64,000 bases of DNA, from assembly GCA_963831235.1 (NCBI GenBank), contig CAWHPS010000054.1:17234-81233 (forward strand). The letters run 5' to 3'. Each line of letters begins with the position of its first letter. The stretch's first letter is position 1. The notes under the pieces were generated by a model, which saw only the letters and a list, made by a program, of their open reading frames with translations, did no database searches and had not been told where the DNA came from. Shown in pieces: positions 33,497 through 42,817 of the stretch. Position numbers and translations under genes: made by a program. The DNA is from CAWHPS01 sp963831235 (GTDB taxonomy: Bacteria > Fibrobacterota > OXYB2-FULL-49-7 > JAEUSG01).

Positions 33497-35134
33497 TCAT
33501 CGCATAAGCACCAGCTTCACCCGTTTAGCTATGGCATTGCTTTTCAGCTCGCAGATGTAAATTCCTGAAGCCAAGCCGCCAGCATCCACCTGCACAGTAT
33601 GCCTTCCAGCCGATTCCATGCCGCTCGTCAGCTTTCTGACAATCTTTCCCTGTGGGTTGTAAAGAGTCAACGAAACATCTGCATTCTGCGTCAGGGAATA
33701 ACTTATGCGCGCGGACGGATTAAAAGGATTCGGCTGTATGGTTATTTCCGGTTCAATTGAAAGAGAGCTTTCCTCTGAGGCCGCACCCAATCCGGATACG
33801 GAGATATCCGTGACCTTAAGCGATGCGGACACATTGGATAATATCCCCAGAGACTCCCAGCAAGTCATATCTATTGCAGGCTCGTGAAACTCGCCACCAG
33901 CCGGCGCTCCACTATCTGTTTTTTCATCGAAAAGCAGTGTCCAGTCGCGCCATCCGGAATCCGCACTTGCCCCATAAATAGTGGTCTGCGCGGTAAACAA
34001 ATAAAGATTGTCAAATTTATCAAAGACCAGCCGGGGCCTGTATGTAACCTGGACGGTGGAAAGTTCGTTACGGTGCCAGGCGCCGTCAATCTCTCGCCAG
34101 TAATGAAAATATCTGACATTGGAAGGATAAAATTCATCCGTATCAGGAGCGCCATCCGGTAAATGCCAGACAACAGCATGAATACAGCCCTTGCTGTCAA
34201 CAGCCTGGCCGCAGGAGTTTATATACCCACGATGTGGACTTATACTCCAGACTGTAACTGCGGTGCTGTCAGCGGTAATCGGTGATGAATTCACAGTTCC
34301 CACAAGCCGCCCTGTTGAACCATACCAGGTTCGTCCGAAATCATCGCTGTACGCGTAGCAGAGATCACGGTTCTGGTTGACGCCATAGGTGTTCCTCCAA
34401 CACCAGGTAGCGTGAAGGCGGTTATTTCTGTCGTATGTAAAAACGTTATTAAAATAGGCGCTGCTTGTAGTAAAAATATCGCTGTATCCTGAAATAAAAA
34501 TACCCAGACTTATCCATGTCTCTGTTTCCGGATTATATTCAAAGAGCCGCCAGGGACCATCATAACCCATGTTTTCCCTGAAGATTAACTGAAGGCGGCC
34601 GTCCGCAACGCTGAGAAAATTCGGATAAGTGACGGTGGGAGAATATCCTGAAACTTCGGCAGGATTGGAATTTACCGGCCCGAACAGATTGCCATGCCAG
34701 GCAAATGAATCAGGAACCGTGGCCAGCCGTTTTACGGATACCGAATAATGAAGCGGACTGACATGATGATCAAAAGCCAGATGAATCGTACCGTCACCCT
34801 GGCAAATTCCAAGAACAGGCGTGTTGTGCCCGTCAAAGCCAGCACCATCACCAATGCCTGCGGTAAAGCCCTCAATCTGCAGTGTATCCCAGAGCGTATC
34901 CATCACTGCCCGCCGGCCCACACAGACCTTAAGCTGCGCATCATAAAAAATAACGTACTGATACCCGTTGTACGTTTCAATGCTTTTCCCGAACCCGGCA
35001 GCAAAACAACATGACCAATAGCTGCTGCTTACAGTTGTTTGCATTTTCTTTTCCAACACAATATGTTCGCTTATCGCTCCCAGTATAACCCCGGAAAAAA
35101 GAAACATCGTGGTTAATAAAATCCATTTCATCAT
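33497..35134 (-). CDS. BNR-4 repeat protein with T9SS sorting domain
   Basis: 545 residues with a signal peptide (MMKWILLTTMFLFSGVILGA). The body is a beta-propeller of the BNR_4 family, with FDGHNTPVLGICQGDGTIHL, AFDHHVSPLHYSVS, YPNFLSVADGRLQLIFREN and RDLCYAYSDDFGRTW. BNR-4 proteins include polysaccharide lyases and related glycan enzymes with a seven-bladed propeller. The exact activity cannot be read from sequence alone. The last ~80 residues are a T9SS sorting domain (ITIQPNPFNPSARISYSL; ASGIYICELKSN; VKLVLMR), nearly identical to those of three neighbours. It lies 29 bases after the next gene upstream, in an apparent operon. Confidence 0.8.
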   Translation of the reverse strand: MMKWILLTTMFLFSGVILGAISEHIVLEKKMQTTVSSSYWSCCFAAGFGKSIETYNGYQYVIFYDAQLKVCVGRRAVMDTLWDTLQIEGFTAGIGDGAGFDGHNTPVLGICQGDGTIHLAFDHHVSPLHYSVSVKRLATVPDSFAWHGNLFGPVNSNPAEVSGYSPTVTYPNFLSVADGRLQLIFRENMGYDGPWRLFEYNPETETWISLGIFISGYSDIFTTSSAYFNNVFTYDRNNRLHATWCWRNTYGVNQNRDLCYAYSDDFGRTWYGSTGRLVGTVNSSPITADSTAVTVWSISPHRGYINSCGQAVDSKGCIHAVVWHLPDGAPDTDEFYPSNVRYFHYWREIDGAWHRNELSTVQVTYRPRLVFDKFDNLYLFTAQTTIYGASADSGWRDWTLLFDEKTDSGAPAGGEFHEPAIDMTCWESLGILSNVSASLKVTDISVSGLGAASEESSLSIEPEITIQPNPFNPSARISYSLTQNADVSLTLYNPQGKIVRKLTSGMESAGRHTVQVDAGGLASGIYICELKSNAIAKRVKLVLMR

Positions 35135-35163
35135 GACAGTACTCCCATATTTGGTTTTCCTTT

Positions 35164-37203
35164 TCAGCGCATCAGCACAACCTTTCGTTTCAGTTCCACA
35201 TTGCCACTATGGAGCATGACGACATACACCCCCGATGCATAGCCTGAAGCGTTCCAGGAAACCTGACGCAATCCCAACCCCCGGGGACCACCGTTAATGA
35301 CAGTTGTCAGATCAACCACTATTTTACCATGAATGTCAAGTATCTTGAGTTCCGATCCGCTTTTCCAATCGGGGACCATGAGATTTATTGCCATATTGAA
35401 AGGATTGGGAGATAGCGATAGTTCCAAAGGAAGAAGAGCCGCTTCCAAACCTACATCAGGATTCGTAGGGCTGTGATCTGACAGACTGTTAAACGTAAGA
35501 CGCTCAGGGGTACCTGAGTTTAATGGAAACTTGATTAAAGCGTATGGCTCACGCCCAACAAAGTCGTAGCACTGTCCATCCGGGACATAGGGATTATATA
35601 CAGGAAAAGGCCAGAGCAGGGATGCCTCATCGGGCAACAATATGTTGATTCCGCGATGTCTCAGCACCCCGCCGAGATCCACGGCTTTCCATGTTCCTAT
35701 TGTATCGTGTAGCGCGGGAAGGACAGTGTCGACGCCGCAGACCATGTCGGGATAGTGGATATAAAGAGGCAGACCGCCATAGATTGTTCCAATGCCGGTT
35801 GCCTTGAATTCCACGGAAAGGCTGGTATCACTTATTTCCGGAATGCTTATCACGCCTTGGGACATGCCATTTGAATAGGTCAATGATACCGAGGGTGTGG
35901 CGCTCGGTGCGCTGAGCACAGTAGTATTGGCTATAAAGGAACCGTCGAAATTGAAATTAGACCAGGATTCTTGATTTTTGCTTAAATTATCACCGCAAAT
36001 GAGACCGCTTTGCTCGTTCCACACGCTAAAGTAAACCGAACGATCCATGACCCAGCGATTGTCCTCGCTTCCCGTAAGCCCAGAAAGGGTGACTACCCAT
36101 GGACCGGAGCATATTTTCTTAACAGGAATGTTTGCAGGCTTCCAGTCCGCTGTTTCTTCACCCAATGGTATACTGGCGATCAGTTCATGTACGTAAAGAA
36201 GAGTATTGAATATCGGCATAAACCCGGCAAGAATCGGCTTCGGCAGCGGCAACGGACTTTGCAGCCATTTTCCAAGGTAATAACTGCTCTCCTTTGAAAC
36301 GCATAGCGCAGGTATGTCCCAAAGCGTTTTATTTGCATCATAGCCGATACGGCAGCTGATCAGGGACATTGTTGAACAGTCAGGATAAATAAAGAATGAA
36401 TGAAAGCGCCCGCCGCGTATCAGCGCTGTTTCCACTCGCGGATCACCAGAGGTAAGCCAGTAAACTGCCAGCGCCTGCAAGTAGAACATATTATAGGCTA
36501 CTGAAGGACCGTTTCCTTCATTCCAGTATCCGTCAGTTTCCTGGTACCCAGCGATATTGGCAAGTTCGTCGCCGAAAAATTGCTTGTCGGCCGCATCGTT
36601 TCGGCATAAAGCGCCGAGGTAACCGCTCCACTTATGCAGGGCAGTATGGTTGAAACCCGCAGTGCCCGGGCCTGTAGAGTATGCCATATCTTGGGCCCAG
36701 ATGGGCGCCATCTTCTGCAACCACCGTTGATGGGTGCTGTCAGGCATCAAGTGAGCCGAACGGAGCAAAACTTCCCCTAAAGAGGAGGCAATCCAGGGAT
36801 CGGGCTCGTATCCCCATACGCTGCCATCTGGTTTCACAACATTGAAATTTCCATTTTCATCCGCTATATTCATGATGTATTCTCCGACGCGCCAAGCGGC
36901 GTTAAGAAACCTTACATCACCTTTGTAGGGGTTTTTCGGGTGATCCAATTCATAAAACGCGTATAAGAGCGCGCAAATGCAATGTTGATAAGAGGAATAT
37001 TTGCCATCCACCAATACCCGGCCGGTGTTCATATCGACCCCGGACAGCCAGGTTTCGGCATTTTTAACGGCTGAATCTATAACGACCTCAATAGCAGCCT
37101 GTCTGGCGTCAGTAAAGGAAAGCGCGTTTACAGAAGATGGTATGATTAATGATGCCAGCAAAACGGTTCCAATGAACTTATAAATTTTAATCCTTTTCGC
37201 CAT
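35164..37203 (-). CDS. Secreted (alpha/alpha)-barrel-like protein with T9SS sorting domain, unknown function
   Basis: 679 residues with a signal peptide (IIPSSVNA, cleavage near residue 28). The region 40-350 has repeated helix-pair features (YQHCICALLYAFYELDHPKN; WIASSLGEVLLRSAHLMPDS; GYWNEGNGPSVAYNMFYLQA) that recall (alpha/alpha)6 toroid glycoside hydrolases or polysaccharide lyases. I cannot assign a family. The middle part (380-590) is beta-rich. The C-terminal sorting domain (LSLSPNPFNMAINLMVPD; ASGVYVVMLHSG) is of T9SS type but clearly diverged from those of the neighbours. It lies between a BNR-4 gene and GH105, so a lyase or hydrolase of the same polymer is a reasonable guess. Confidence 0.65.
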   Translation of the reverse strand: MAKRIKIYKFIGTVLLASLIIPSSVNALSFTDARQAAIEVVIDSAVKNAETWLSGVDMNTGRVLVDGKYSSYQHCICALLYAFYELDHPKNPYKGDVRFLNAAWRVGEYIMNIADENGNFNVVKPDGSVWGYEPDPWIASSLGEVLLRSAHLMPDSTHQRWLQKMAPIWAQDMAYSTGPGTAGFNHTALHKWSGYLGALCRNDAADKQFFGDELANIAGYQETDGYWNEGNGPSVAYNMFYLQALAVYWLTSGDPRVETALIRGGRFHSFFIYPDCSTMSLISCRIGYDANKTLWDIPALCVSKESSYYLGKWLQSPLPLPKPILAGFMPIFNTLLYVHELIASIPLGEETADWKPANIPVKKICSGPWVVTLSGLTGSEDNRWVMDRSVYFSVWNEQSGLICGDNLSKNQESWSNFNFDGSFIANTTVLSAPSATPSVSLTYSNGMSQGVISIPEISDTSLSVEFKATGIGTIYGGLPLYIHYPDMVCGVDTVLPALHDTIGTWKAVDLGGVLRHRGINILLPDEASLLWPFPVYNPYVPDGQCYDFVGREPYALIKFPLNSGTPERLTFNSLSDHSPTNPDVGLEAALLPLELSLSPNPFNMAINLMVPDWKSGSELKILDIHGKIVVDLTTVINGGPRGLGLRQVSWNASGYASGVYVVMLHSGNVELKRKVVLMR

Positions 37204-37389
37204 AAAATGGCTCCTTTCACTTAAGTGTAAATGATTTTTACAAATACTTTCCCGGCATCTTCTCCATACAACGATCGTATAAACTCATTATTTTGTATAA
37301 CAAATTTCCTCAGGTAGGTTAATTTTATTTCCGGGTAACTTATCAAAAAACAACCTGTAAAATTCATAAAACCCATTGGAAAATCTTCC

Positions 37390-39795
37390 TTATCGCATCA
37401 GCACCAGCTTGATTCGTTTGGCCATAGCGCCCGCTTTTAACTCGCAGATGTAAATTCCGGAGGCAAGGCCAACAGCCTCCACATTCATGGTATGCCGTCC
37501 AGCTGACTCCACACCACTCACAATCTGCCTGATCATTTTTCCCTGCAGGTTGTAAAGCAACAATGAGATATCACCCTTTTGCGGCAGATAATAGCTTATG
37601 CTCGTTGAGGGATTAAAAGGGTTTGGCGAAACATCAAGGTAAAGGTTTTCCGAAGTGATAATCCCTGTGTCAATATCCATGTTTGAGACGTCAATGACAT
37701 ACCGGAAATATACAATATCGGAACCTCCAGCGTTCCATATCCACTGGGCTGTTGTTCCAGTCGGCATTCCGGGTACATTATCCCACGGGTCACCTCCATA
37801 AGCTGCAAGCACGGTTGCGGGCGACCATGAGGCATCATCAAAACCAGTGGCAGTCCAATCCGTCTGTTCCTGCGCGCCGGTTTTCCAGCCATTGTTTGTG
37901 CCTGACTGGAGAAAATCGCAGGTAATATCAGCGAGCAGCCCTCCCGGAGCGCCGAGATCAACCGCTTTGACGGCAATTACATTTTTCCCGGGTTGGAGGT
38001 CCACAGAATATTTTTCCGCAATACGCCAATCACTATCGCTCCCCACAAGCCTGCCATTGAAATAAAGATCGTAAATATTATCCGCAGTAAGAGAGATGGT
38101 TGCACTGCCTGAATGGTAAAAGGTTGTGTCAAGGGTATCCATTGTATTCGCGATGGATGCCTGATCCCGTATACCTGCAACACGGAGGGAATACATTGTA
38201 CCCCTGTTCAGCGCCGGAACGGAAAGCACTACCGTTTTCTGATCCGCCTGCCGGATGGCATCTGTTACCAGAACGCCGCTGCTGATGGTATAATTGCCAA
38301 CTTTTTCCGCCGAGGACTGTTCCACCTTTTCGCTGAAGGTGATGCTGACCGAATTCATCAGCGCCGAGACGGCGGTCACAATTGGCTTGACAGTGTCTTT
38401 GCCCCCTATAGCCATGATTACCGATGAAAGGCCGGACTCCAAGCCCCGCGTATTGATTGCGCCGACCGCATAATACAAAGTGTCGTACTCCGGGATGGAG
38501 AGCGTTATTAACGTTTCGGCCTCTATTTCCATTAACAACGATAAGGCGCCGGCTGAGGCGCCGCAATATACGCGGTAACCCATTACACCCGATTGCGCAT
38601 CCATACCGGGACTCCAGGACAGCCTCAGGGAAAGACCTGTAACCTCGGCCGAAAGATTCGATGGCTCGCTTGGCGCCGTACTGTCTCGAATCCACATTGA
38701 CTTGATGATTTCGGCCCCGGCCATGATAAAACCACCTTGGGCATAAGGCTTTGAGGTACCCCAATACGCATTATCGGGTGCCACTGCCACATCTTGAACA
38801 TAACCCAATCGTCCTGTTGTATCAAGGCATCTCAGAAGACCTTCCCAGCCGCGGTTAATCACAGGAACATAAGTTGCCGCCGGAAGGAAGCCGTTATTCA
38901 CACCCCACGCCATTCCATATACAAAGAAAGCCGACCCGCTGGTTTCAGGTCCTGGAAAAGCCTCCGGGTTATTCAAGTCCGAACGCCAGAGTCCATCCGT
39001 CTGCTGCCGAATAGCAAGAGCAGCGGCCAGGGTCTGAAAAATCCGGATGTATTCCGGACGATACGGATCGTCTGTTTTAAGAAAAGGAATCATGCGTGAA
39101 AGTCCTGCGATTACCCAACCGTCACCCCTGCTCCAGAACTCATAAGTGTAAGGCGCATAATACAGCCCTGTAAGACTGTCGCGCCTGGAATCCCTGTTTC
39201 TGATGAACTCCCGATGCAGAAAAGCCCAATCCGTGGAATCATTCCGGATATACGCCAGCTTGGCCACCGAAGGCGGCCCCATGTATATCGCATCCGGATA
39301 CCACCAAAGCGGGGTGTCAAAATTCTGGTTTTTCAGAAAATCCAGATTGGTGTAACCTTTTGCCAGCATATATTGCAGGCTGTCGTGAGGATTCAGAAGG
39401 TACAAATCCGCGTAAGTCGAAACGCAGCATATACCATCCGCATGCGTTCCATAAATATCGGTGGGCGACCAATGGGCATTCGCAGCCCACTGCCGGGCGA
39501 AGTTCAAATAGCCCGTTTCAGGAAGCACCTTGTACACCTCCATCAGGCTGGCCATAAAAGAGGCGTTGATCCAATCATTGTCCACTGTTGGATTGGAACC
39601 CCACGATGTCTCAATCTGCCATCGGGCCGCTTGCCTGACCGATGCGGTCACATCCTCCACAGACAATGACTTGGAGAAAACAACGGATGATAAAATACAA
39701 ACGAATATCAGGGGAACCAGGAACGGGCGCATTAAGGTTTTTGAATTTTGCATGGACTCGAAACCTGTTGTCAGCATGTATAAGAGTGCTTTCAT
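37390..39795 (-). CDS. GH105 unsaturated uronyl hydrolase with FN3-like region and T9SS domain
   Basis: About 801 residues. The GH105 (YteR-like) catalytic domain covers about residues 50-390: DNDWINASFMASLMEVYKVL, YGTHADGICCVSTYADLYLL, YEFWSRGDGWVIAGLSRMIP and GPETSGSAFFVYGMAWGV. GH105 enzymes remove the unsaturated uronic acid left by polysaccharide lyases, as in rhamnogalacturonan breakdown. An FN3-like module (PSEPSNLSAEVTGLSLRLSW) and further beta-domains follow. The T9SS sorting domain closes the protein (LDVSPNPFNPSTSISYYLPQ; GIYICELKAG). The start at 39795 has AAGGAGGA 8 bases upstream and is preferred to 39831. A second hydrophobic stretch at residues 30-50 looks like the real signal. 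Confidence 0.88.
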   Translation of the reverse strand: MKALLYMLTTGFESMQNSKTLMRPFLVPLIFVCILSSVVFSKSLSVEDVTASVRQAARWQIETSWGSNPTVDNDWINASFMASLMEVYKVLPETGYLNFARQWAANAHWSPTDIYGTHADGICCVSTYADLYLLNPHDSLQYMLAKGYTNLDFLKNQNFDTPLWWYPDAIYMGPPSVAKLAYIRNDSTDWAFLHREFIRNRDSRRDSLTGLYYAPYTYEFWSRGDGWVIAGLSRMIPFLKTDDPYRPEYIRIFQTLAAALAIRQQTDGLWRSDLNNPEAFPGPETSGSAFFVYGMAWGVNNGFLPAATYVPVINRGWEGLLRCLDTTGRLGYVQDVAVAPDNAYWGTSKPYAQGGFIMAGAEIIKSMWIRDSTAPSEPSNLSAEVTGLSLRLSWSPGMDAQSGVMGYRVYCGASAGALSLLMEIEAETLITLSIPEYDTLYYAVGAINTRGLESGLSSVIMAIGGKDTVKPIVTAVSALMNSVSITFSEKVEQSSAEKVGNYTISSGVLVTDAIRQADQKTVVLSVPALNRGTMYSLRVAGIRDQASIANTMDTLDTTFYHSGSATISLTADNIYDLYFNGRLVGSDSDWRIAEKYSVDLQPGKNVIAVKAVDLGAPGGLLADITCDFLQSGTNNGWKTGAQEQTDWTATGFDDASWSPATVLAAYGGDPWDNVPGMPTGTTAQWIWNAGGSDIVYFRYVIDVSNMDIDTGIITSENLYLDVSPNPFNPSTSISYYLPQKGDISLLLYNLQGKMIRQIVSGVESAGRHTMNVEAVGLASGIYICELKAGAMAKRIKLVLMR

Positions 39796-39850
39796 GAGTG
39801 TCTTCCTCCTTAATCGTGATAGAGCCTGCATCTTTAAGTTAAGTTCCTTT

Positions 39851-41521
39851 TCAACGCATCAGTACCAGCTTGAGCCGTTTGGCCATGGCATTGCTCTTTA
39901 GTTCGCAGATGTAAATCCCGGACGCCAAACCGACAGCATTCACCTGCACAGTATGCCTTCCAGCCGACACCATGCCGCTCATCAGCTTTCTGACAATCTT
40001 ACCCTGCGGGTTGTAAAGGGTCAAAGAGACATCGGTATTTTGGGGCAGGTAATAGTTTATGATCGCTGACGGATTAAATGGATTGGGCGAAGCGGCAAGG
40101 TCAAGGTTTACCAATGGTAAACCTACGGGTTCGTTATATGTTGTCTCATCATACGGATAAAAATTTATCTTGTCAGGGAACCCGCCGGCGGAATACGCCG
40201 TGTAATCGCCGTACATCCACATGAGTTCAAATTTCCCACCGGTCTTGTGGCCTCGAGGCACGCAGGGCCGTGTATTCATTTTTTCGGAGTTGCAGGTGAC
40301 TGGGAACGTGTCCCAGGTTGCGCCCTTGTCGCGGGTGACCCATTTTTCGATCTCATGGGTGGAATCGCTGATTGAAGAAAACGTGAGCGAATCTTCAAGC
40401 ACGCCGTATTGCCGGGAGAGATAAACAATGTTCGTATTTTCGTGGTCGAACGTCAGACCGCCGGCAAAGCCCGCTTCACCGCCCATGGAATTACCGCTGT
40501 TCACAAGCCGTTTGTTAAACCATGCGGCGCCGTTCCATCGGTAATAATAATAAACATGGTTTGAAGCGTTATTAAATATGTCCGCAACGAACACCGGACT
40601 GCCGGAACTGTCTAGCGCTATGTCCCAGCAGGTCAAGGTACGTCCTGTTATGTTAGCGTCCCAGATCGTGTCCAGCTCATAATTATAGACGGGAAGATTG
40701 GCGGTATCACCAACGCTTCTGCCATTGGCCTGATAAAAAACACCTTTTTTATACATCATATAATGCACCGGCGGACTTGCGCTCCGGTGCCACGCCTCAA
40801 TAACCATATAGATCTCGTCCTTTCCGTTCGATACGTATTTCACATAAGGCCACGCATATGGAGGATTGACGGTCGTAAAGAACCTGACAGCAGGAGACCA
40901 TGTCAATCCCCAATCGTCGGAATGAATCCAACATGGATCGTTATTAATACCACGGAAAATAAGGTAAAAGCGTCCGTTGGGACCTTCGTCGGAGAGAAAA
41001 ACGGCATTGGGGTAACAAATCGCCATGTCCCCTAGCTGCATTTCCATATCCGAAGAAAACACCGAGATATCCTCCGGATCCCGTGAAATCGCGATGTTTA
41101 TCCGTCCGTCATAAGCATGGCCGGTATAAAAAACCAGAAGACGTCCATCGGGCCGCACAATAATGGACGGGTGGTTGTGGTCATCCGCGCCATATACGGT
41201 ATTCATGATATGGATGACCGTTTCGTTGGTTTCGTGGTCGAACATCGCGACCCGTACAATGCCGTCGTTCTGGTTCACCCATCCGAAGTAGGTACGTTGA
41301 TGCATTCCTTCATAGTAAACGGCTTTGGGTTCGCCATACCATGTCCATCCACCTGAGTCGCCGACGCAATGAAAATCTGCGCCGGGTTTTGGCAGTTGCG
41401 CAAAACCCGCATGTACGTAGAAGATAATGAGCGCAATGAACAGGACAGACACCCGTCTGAACGATTTCATGCCGGATAATCCCGCTGCACAAAAAACAAA
41501 TATAGAATGTGGTTTAGCCAT
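39851..41521 (-). CDS. BNR-4 repeat protein with T9SS sorting domain (second copy)
   Basis: 556 residues. The BNR_4-type propeller is shown by WYGEPKAVYYEGMHQRTYFG, DDHNHPSIIVRPDGRLLVFY, RFYLIFRGINNDPCWIHSDD and WGLTWSPAVRF. It is only distantly related to the BNR-4 protein at 33497-35134. The signal peptide is around residues 18-42 (MKSFRRVSVLFIALIIFYVH). GGAGAGA supports the ATG at 41521, while an internal ATG at 41470 begins the hydrophobic part. The C-terminal T9SS domain (LAASPNPFNPSAIINYYLPQ; GIYICELKSN; LKLVLMR) is shared with the neighbours. It lies between the outer membrane protein and GH105 in the same run. Confidence 0.8.
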   Translation of the reverse strand: MAKPHSIFVFCAAGLSGMKSFRRVSVLFIALIIFYVHAGFAQLPKPGADFHCVGDSGGWTWYGEPKAVYYEGMHQRTYFGWVNQNDGIVRVAMFDHETNETVIHIMNTVYGADDHNHPSIIVRPDGRLLVFYTGHAYDGRINIAISRDPEDISVFSSDMEMQLGDMAICYPNAVFLSDEGPNGRFYLIFRGINNDPCWIHSDDWGLTWSPAVRFFTTVNPPYAWPYVKYVSNGKDEIYMVIEAWHRSASPPVHYMMYKKGVFYQANGRSVGDTANLPVYNYELDTIWDANITGRTLTCWDIALDSSGSPVFVADIFNNASNHVYYYYRWNGAAWFNKRLVNSGNSMGGEAGFAGGLTFDHENTNIVYLSRQYGVLEDSLTFSSISDSTHEIEKWVTRDKGATWDTFPVTCNSEKMNTRPCVPRGHKTGGKFELMWMYGDYTAYSAGGFPDKINFYPYDETTYNEPVGLPLVNLDLAASPNPFNPSAIINYYLPQNTDVSLTLYNPQGKIVRKLMSGMVSAGRHTVQVNAVGLASGIYICELKSNAMAKRLKLVLMR

Positions 41522-41565
41522 ATCGGATCTCTCCGGTTAAAATTAGTTGTTCTTGTCAATACCCC

Positions 41566-42817
41566 TCAATAAATAGGAAACTTAAAGCCTATTCCCGCGG
41601 CAAAACCGCCGAACAGAAATTTATCGTCATAGTCAAGCTTAACATCTAAACCGAGCAACATCGGGAATATAATATCGCTCTTTTCAATGCTGTATTGGAC
41701 AGTGATGGATGGAACCGTTTTTTGATTCATGGTTGTTTTTGTAAGGTATTGCCAGGTGCTGTCGCTTAACCTTTTAATGATGACACCTTTTGTATCCTTG
41801 TTTTTGACCGTCATCATGGAATCAAGAGTGCGTTGCGCTTGAGACTTTATTATCGCAGCAGTATCCTTGAAATTATTGGTCGCCCATGCCTCCATTGTGG
41901 ACTTTTCAACAGGATAGGAATAAGAGATGCAGAAACCATGCATAACCGCCTCTGTTTTACAGCCGACGTCAAGAAAGAATCCAAGATTATCAGGCGTAAA
42001 CACTCCCATCTTGTTAATAACGCCCCAGCCCTTGCGCGCGAATTCAAGCTTCTCGCTTTCAAAGGTGAGCCTGCTTTTCTTTTCATCCCATCCGTATTCT
42101 TCTATCCGAGTGGCGACAAAACCAGCGGAATAGACGCCTCCAATATTAATGATTCCCCAATCACGGTCCATGGTGTAATTCGCCCTGAACGAAGCGCTGT
42201 ATAATCCGCTGCCAGTCTGCTGCTCCGACAATAAGGGAGTCCGGTTGTCCTGCATTATATCATAATAACCCGTTGGAAATGAAAATAACAGCGCCGTAAC
42301 AACGCTTGCGCTCTCTCCCCATTTTCTGCTGAAATCCAGTGATAAATCCCCGAATGACCCTGTTCTACCGGCTTGCCATTCCTTGATTAAAAAAGGAACC
42401 GTAAGTTTTATATCCATTAGTTTGGGAGGGTGATAATACAAATTAAATAACACGGAGCTGGTTTTCAAACGGATCTTCCCGTAGTAGTTTTGTCCATAAG
42501 CAATATAATTGGTATCACGGCTCTGGTCAGGGTTCTGCCGTAGAACGTTCTGCCCCATGACAACCTCGGCGTCAATAAGAGACCCTGTTACTCCTCTGCC
42601 GATCCATTTCAATTGCATATCGCTGGTGGCGCTTCCGCTCGCTTGCGCCGCAGCCCCCTATGGCCGCCCAGGGAGTGGGACAGGGAGCGAAAGAATCGAT
42701 AAAGGCCACTTTATTGAAATGGAAAAATGAAGCTAAAAGGAGACAGCCGCCCAATACCGCCGGTGAAACCGCCGCTTTGCCTAATATGCCATTCAATGAA
42801 GTTTTCATGGGTTTCAT
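41566..42817 (-). pseudogene. Outer membrane beta-barrel-like protein, single frameshift
   Basis: Two frames join into one protein of about 417 residues. The first, from ATG 42817, gives a signal-like N-terminus (MKTSLNGILGKAAVSPAVLG) and runs to PWAAIGG. The second continues GAAAQASGSATSDMQLKWIG to 41566. Removing one G from the five-G run (plus-strand C5 at 42654-42658) restores one frame. The start overlaps the upstream stop as ATGA, which supports 42817. The protein has alternating beta-strands and closes with FGGFAAGIGFKFPIY, a barrel-like end. No family is recognised. It may be the outer membrane component of the polysaccharide locus. The shift may be real or an assembly error in a homopolymer. 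Confidence 0.7.
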
